From the NCBI GenBank assembly GCA_964393405.1, contig CAYMTR010000002.1, positions 1 through 64,000 of the forward strand: a DNA stretch of 64,000 nucleotides, written 5' to 3'. The stretch's first letter is position 1; the number at the start of each line of letters is the position of its first letter. The position numbers were made by a program, and so were the translations under genes. This document shows, one piece after another, positions 60,449-64,000 of this stretch. This stretch comes from CAYMTR01 sp964393405. Lineage in GTDB: Bacteria; Bacteroidota; Bacteroidia; Bacteroidales; Prolixibacteraceae. The notes under the pieces were generated by a model. It was not told where the DNA came from and searched no databases. It was given only the letters and a program-made list of their open reading frames with translations.

Positions 60449-61897
60449 ATGCTCAATTATAAATTCATACTGAAGATATTAGGTTTACTGATTGCAGCAG
60501 AGGGGCTGTTAATGTTGATACCATTAGCTGTTTCGCTTGCCACAGGAGGAACTGATTCACGAGCATTCCTTATTTCTATTCTCATCACTACTATTTCAGG
60601 AGCAATCATCTTCCTTTTGTTTCGGAAGGGAAAAAGAAATATTACAAAACGAGAAGGATACGTATTTATAACAGCTCTATTCATATTTTTCTCTTTGTTT
60701 GGAGCACTACCCTTTTACTTCAGTGATTTTAAATTTTCAATCACGGATTCCTTTTTTGAAGCAATGTCGGGGTTTACGACCACCGGAGCTACCATTATTA
60801 ATGAAATAGAGCAGATGCCCCAGGGATTACTTTTCTGGAGGAGTTTTACCCAATGGATTGGAGGAATGGGAATTATCTTCTTATCACTTTCAATATTACC
60901 CTTGTTCGGAATTATTGGAACATCACTCTTCCCTACTGAAAATCCGGATGCATCAGTAGAAAGGATGAATCCAAAAATAAAAAACACAGCAATAATTGTA
61001 ATTTCTATTTACCTTATACTCACAGCACTTGAAACCATACTGCTTACAGTTGGAGGAATGAGTCTGTTTGATTCAATATGTCATTCTTTCTCGACAATAT
61101 CAACCGGAGGATTCTCCACAAGCTCAAAAAGTATAGGAAATTGGAACTCTCCATTTATAGAGTATGTTGTCATATTTTTCATGATACTTGCCGGAACAAA
61201 TTTCACCTTAATATTTTTTGCACTAAAAGGATCGTTTAAAAAGTTGTTTAAAAACGAAGAATTCAAATATTACCTGGCTTTTATTATTTCGTTTACATTA
61301 ATAATTGGCTTAGGTCTATTATTCACAACCAATAGTAGCTTTGAACATTCTTTCAGAACATCACTGTTTCAGGTTACATCTTTTATATCAACTACCGGTT
61401 TTGTAACTGATAATTACATCATTTGGAACCAATTGATTTTTATAATATTCTTTTTACTATTATTCATAGGCGGTACAAGTGGTTCGGCAGCAGGAGGCAT
61501 GAAGATAGGGAGAATTGTAATCATTATTAAAAGCTGCCATACCGAATTGCTAAGACTACTTCATCCAAATGCTATCATACCAATAAAGTGCAACAACAGG
61601 TCGATGAGCAGCAGCTTTATTTCAAGTATTCAGGTTTTCAGCATTAGCTATTTTGTTGTATTCATAATTAGTAATCTGGTACTTATGATTTCAGGTAGCG
61701 ATTATATGTCGGCAATAGGTGCATCTGCAGCATGTTTAAGTAATATAGGTCCGGGAATCGGCATAGTAGGGCCATTTGAATCATATAGTCTTTTCTCTCC
61801 CCTTGCTAAATGGTTCTTAACATTTGTAATGCTTTTAGGTAGACTTGAAATATTCATAATAATATCCATGTTCTTTCCCATTTTTTGGAAACGCTAA
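60449..61897 (+). CDS. trkH: TrkH: potassium transporter membrane subunit
   Basis: This 482-residue polytopic protein is the K+ pathway of the Trk system. The selectivity-filter-type P-loops of the four MPM repeats are seen at MSGFTTTGATII, FSTISTGGFST, SFISTTGFVTD and ACLSNIGPGIG. It has about ten or more helices and is of normal length. It is regulated by the TrkA subunit encoded just upstream; the yciO-like gene follows after 41 bp. Confidence 0.95.
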   Translation: MLNYKFILKILGLLIAAEGLLMLIPLAVSLATGGTDSRAFLISILITTISGAIIFLLFRKGKRNITKREGYVFITALFIFFSLFGALPFYFSDFKFSITDSFFEAMSGFTTTGATIINEIEQMPQGLLFWRSFTQWIGGMGIIFLSLSILPLFGIIGTSLFPTENPDASVERMNPKIKNTAIIVISIYLILTALETILLTVGGMSLFDSICHSFSTISTGGFSTSSKSIGNWNSPFIEYVVIFFMILAGTNFTLIFFALKGSFKKLFKNEEFKYYLAFIISFTLIIGLGLLFTTNSSFEHSFRTSLFQVTSFISTTGFVTDNYIIWNQLIFIIFFLLLFIGGTSGSAAGGMKIGRIVIIIKSCHTELLRLLHPNAIIPIKCNNRSMSSSFISSIQVFSISYFVVFIISNLVLMISGSDYMSAIGASAACLSNIGPGIGIVGPFESYSLFSPLAKWFLTFVMLLGRLEIFIIISMFFPIFWKR

Positions 61898-61938
61898 ACA
61901 AGGAAAATACTACATTTGTTTTTTTTAAATCAACAAAT

Positions 61939-62553
61939 ATGCTTATCCGTCTCTATGAAGATAATCCTGATGAAAGGAGAATATTACAAATAGTCGACGT
62001 TTTGAGGAACGGAGGTATAATTATTTTCCCTACTGATACCGTATACAGCATGGGATGTGACATTACAAAAGAGAAAGCAGTAGAAAAGATTGCTCAGATC
62101 AAAGGTTTAAAAATTGAGAAGTCGCAGTTTTCATTCATCTGCCAAGATCTGAGCCACATTTCAGACTACACCAGACCAATACCCAACAATATATTCAAGT
62201 TGATGAGAAGGAACCTTCCAGGGCCTTTTACGTTCATCCTGGAAGCAAACAACAACGTACCCCGATACTTTAAGGGTAAGAAGAAAACGGTTGGAATAAG
62301 AGTGCCCGACAACAGTATAATCAGGGAGATTGTGAAGGAACTTGGTAATCCGATATTTTCAAGTTCGGTACACGACAAAGATGAAATAATAGCATACACC
62401 ACTGATCCGGAGCTCATACATGATGATTGGGGCGAAAAAGTTGATTTAGTAATTGATGGGGGCTTTTGCGGCAATGAAGTTTCGACAATTATAGACTGTA
62501 CCAACAATGAAATAAATATTGTTCGGGAAGGAAAAGGGGAACTATTATGGTGA
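61939..62553 (+). CDS. yciO: YciO-like member of the YrdC/Sua5 family
   Basis: This is a 204-residue protein. The ATG at 61939 is chosen; a TTG at 61885 lies within the trkH 3' end and is less likely. The N-terminal block IVDVLRNGGIIIFPTDTVYSMGCDITKEKAVEKI and later LPGPFTFILEANNNVPRYFKGKKKTVGIRVP are the YrdC fold. The middle (GLKIEKSQFSFICQDLSHISDY) matches YciO better than TsaC, which would have the KGRP...NPL motif. TsaC makes threonylcarbamoyl-AMP for tRNA t6A; the activity of YciO itself is weak or uncertain. Confidence 0.85.
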   Translation: MLIRLYEDNPDERRILQIVDVLRNGGIIIFPTDTVYSMGCDITKEKAVEKIAQIKGLKIEKSQFSFICQDLSHISDYTRPIPNNIFKLMRRNLPGPFTFILEANNNVPRYFKGKKKTVGIRVPDNSIIREIVKELGNPIFSSSVHDKDEIIAYTTDPELIHDDWGEKVDLVIDGGFCGNEVSTIIDCTNNEINIVREGKGELLW

Positions 62554-62603
62554 AAAAATTTAGTTGAATAAAATCAAAGTGCTATTTTTGTGACTGTATT
62601 TTT

Positions 62604-62676
62604 CGGGGTGTAGCGCAGTTGGTAGCGTACGTCGTTCGGGACGACGGGGTCGCCTGTTCGAGTCAGGTCACCCCGA
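62604..62676 (+). tRNA. tRNA-Pro (CGG)
   Basis: The 73-nt cloverleaf has acceptor CGGGGTG/CACCCCG, D arm GCGC/GCGT, and anticodon stem CGTCG/CGACG with loop TTCGGGA, giving anticodon CGG. Variable loop GGGTC and T arm GCCTG-TTCGAGT-CAGGT follow, with discriminator A at 62676. The 3' CCA is not encoded. Confidence 0.95.
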
Positions 62677-62787
62677 CGAAAAATCAAAGCCTGCAAATTA
62701 TGATTTGCATAAGGTTTAGTCAAACAAAAAGGTAAGGGTTTTCCTCATAATAACTGTCATTATTGGTATAAGCCTAAACCTACTACT

Positions 62788-63621
62788 ATGAAAACATTAC
62801 TACTTGTGTTTTTTTCTTTATCACTTTTAATTTCCTGCGACTCTGAAAATGATGGACCCCCTTCAATAATCAAAGAAAATTCGAGGACGCTGCCTGAGAT
62901 AACAAATATCTTATTTATTGGTAACAGCCATACTAACAGAAACAATATTCCAAAAACAATTCAGCTGATGGCTTCATCGGCTGGTGACAGCACTTATTCT
63001 CACAACGAGACCCAACCGGGATATTCTCTTGCAATGCATTGTAAAAGAGAAGAAACCATGCAGACTATAGATTCTTTAAAATGGGACTTTGTCGTACTTC
63101 AGGAACAGGGAGGTATTCAGGCACTCCCGGAAACTATGATCGATACAGCTGTTTATCATTACACTGAAATACTAATCGATGCAATTAAGAAAAACAGTCG
63201 TAAAACAAAAATAATACTCTACATGGCGCATGCCTACAGGAATGGCGTTCTAACTTTTGGTGATACATACTGGGCAGGACTTGATACTGCTGTAGCTACT
63301 TACCGAGGGATGCAAGACAGGATCAGAGACAATTATATCGTAATGTCAGATATTTTCAATACAGAAGTTGCTCCCGGTGGAGTGTTATGGAAAATGTTTA
63401 GTGACACTTATCCTGATGTAACCCTTTTCAATTCTGACGGTATACATGCTCTCCCCAATGGCTCATATTTACTGGCAAGCTCCATTTACAGTACAATTTT
63501 CAGGAAGAGTCCTATTGGAAAATATGCTCCTCCTGAAGTCAAAAATGAAGAGGCAATCAACATACAGAATATTGCATATCAATCGCTTTTCAAAGGAAAA
63601 CCTGATTGGAAGAAATATTGA
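62788..63621 (+). CDS. DUF4886 SGNH-hydrolase-like lipoprotein
   Basis: This is a 277-residue lipoprotein (MKTLLLVFFSLSLLISC lipobox, Cys17). The SGNH-type block I is ILFIGNSHTNRNNIP (catalytic Ser after GN), block III-like VVLQEQGG, and the D-x-x-H pair is SDGIHALPNGSYLLAS. That is the DUF4886 family of extracytoplasmic esterase-like proteins in Bacteroidota. Substrates are unknown; acyl esters on glycans are plausible from the fold. It is monocistronic, after the tRNA gene. Confidence 0.87.
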   Translation: MKTLLLVFFSLSLLISCDSENDGPPSIIKENSRTLPEITNILFIGNSHTNRNNIPKTIQLMASSAGDSTYSHNETQPGYSLAMHCKREETMQTIDSLKWDFVVLQEQGGIQALPETMIDTAVYHYTEILIDAIKKNSRKTKIILYMAHAYRNGVLTFGDTYWAGLDTAVATYRGMQDRIRDNYIVMSDIFNTEVAPGGVLWKMFSDTYPDVTLFNSDGIHALPNGSYLLASSIYSTIFRKSPIGKYAPPEVKNEEAINIQNIAYQSLFKGKPDWKKY

Positions 63622-63667
63622 ACAGCAATTTCTATATATAATATATACCAACGGATTAGATGATGCT

Positions 63668-64000
63668 TCAAAAAAGGGAAAAACATTTATTTTTCAGTAT
63701 CTTCAACCCTTTTGAGATGCTTTTCTCAGAAATATTCCCGTAGCCTATTAGCAACTTCGAAGTGCTCTTATTGTAATTATCAGTAAATGAATTATAAGTA
63801 TATATCTGAATACCATTCTTTATCATTTCATCAGAAAAGGAAGGTTCAAATATTCTATTTTTAAAATCCACCACTAAAAACAATCCTGAGGAATCACCAC
63901 AAATTTCAATCTCATCTCTATAAAGTCTTTTCATTTCTGAAATAACAATGGAACGTTTTCGCTTATAAAGAATACTCATTTTGTACAAATGTTTTTCGTA
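63668..64000 (-). CDS. C-terminal fragment of a MocR-type (GntR/aminotransferase) regulator; 5' end beyond window
   Basis: The frame is open from the right edge to a stop at 63668-63670, about 110 residues. YKRKRSIVISEMKRLYRDEIEICGDSSGLFLVVDF matches the last part of the PLP-dependent aminotransferase domain in MocR proteins (usual RRDxLLxAL...GLHLLL), and KLLIGYGNISEKSISKGLKIL matches their conserved end (LxLGYGxLxExxIxxGIxxL). The DNA-binding and PLP-Lys parts lie beyond the edge. MocR regulators control PLP, amino-acid or GABA metabolism; the target here is unknown. Confidence 0.78.
   Translation of the reverse strand, partial: YEKHLYKMSILYKRKRSIVISEMKRLYRDEIEICGDSSGLFLVVDFKNRIFEPSFSDEMIKNGIQIYTYNSFTDNYNKSTSKLLIGYGNISEKSISKGLKILKNKCFSLF

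Noticed and set aside
62692..62709. Small hairpin after tRNA-Pro as terminator
   Set aside because: The 7-bp stem TGCAAAT/ATTTGCA is weak and has no T run; it may be chance.

Overview
The window is an AT-rich, gene-dense stretch of a Bacteroidota chromosome, most likely from an environmental anaerobe of the Bacteroidales/Marinilabiliales kind; that placement is inference. The evidence is: C-terminal type IX secretion (T9SS) sorting tails on several secreted proteins; FISUMP (Fib_succ_major) proteins; a Rho factor with a long charged insertion; and promoters matching the Bacteroidota consensus (TTG, about 19 nt, TAnnTTTG) upstream of slyD, the peroxiredoxin, the DUF134 regulator and an M48 protease. 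Both edges cut genes: a repeat-rich surface protein on the left and a MocR-type regulator on the right. I see no prophage, CRISPR array or complete insertion sequence.

Left part (1-11.7 kb). A secreted protein with Ig-like and near-identical 75-residue InlB-B-type repeats is followed by an envelope/metal-stress module. That module has an ECF sigma factor and a DUF2202 lipoprotein on one strand, and an anti-sigma factor plus a Spy/CpxP-like protein on the other. A peroxiredoxin is then divergent from the most coherent functional unit of the window, a co-directional operon at 5.6-11.6 kb. It encodes a DUF134 regulator, a NifX-like protein, a DUF5320-like Gly/Arg-rich protein, a second NifX-like protein, two MinD-type ATPases each carrying two [4Fe-4S] clusters, a 54-residue protein, a hotdog thioesterase, a CoA-disulfide-reductase/rhodanese fusion and a cupin. 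The first part resembles the orange-protein (ORP) module of sulfate reducers and other anaerobes. The thiol/persulfide genes at its end are the less expected part. An inverted repeat brackets the -7 box of the operon.

Middle (11.7-36.4 kb). This holds a decayed T9SS-secreted gene; a 5'-nucleotidase-family protein with a small domain in front of its lipoprotein signal; a Cache lipoprotein; an M48-TerB protease; a BASS transporter; housekeeping and envelope genes (SDR, GNAT, DUF389, DUF362, OmpA-like, HhH protein, MtaA-like methyltransferase, PQQ-like propeller, AsmA); a 0.7-kb intergenic region with possible IS21-type end repeats; and a cluster of secreted FISUMP and T9SS proteins.

Right part (36.4-64 kb). 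Mostly core genes: cinA, a Ste24-like protease, a calcium-type P-ATPase, a short UvrA paralogue with an AraC regulator and a MATE pump, a sugar MFS transporter, a dapB-like gene, rho, slyD-aroC, an orphan ABC-type binding lipoprotein, the hisI-hisG-ruvX-def-comEC run, trkA-trkH-yciO, tRNA-Pro(CGG) and a DUF4886 lipoprotein. Two intergenic regions stand out: a perfect 22-bp inverted repeat beside a small gene with its own strong terminator (38.9-39.4 kb), and a compact repeat cluster at 48.1-48.3 kb.
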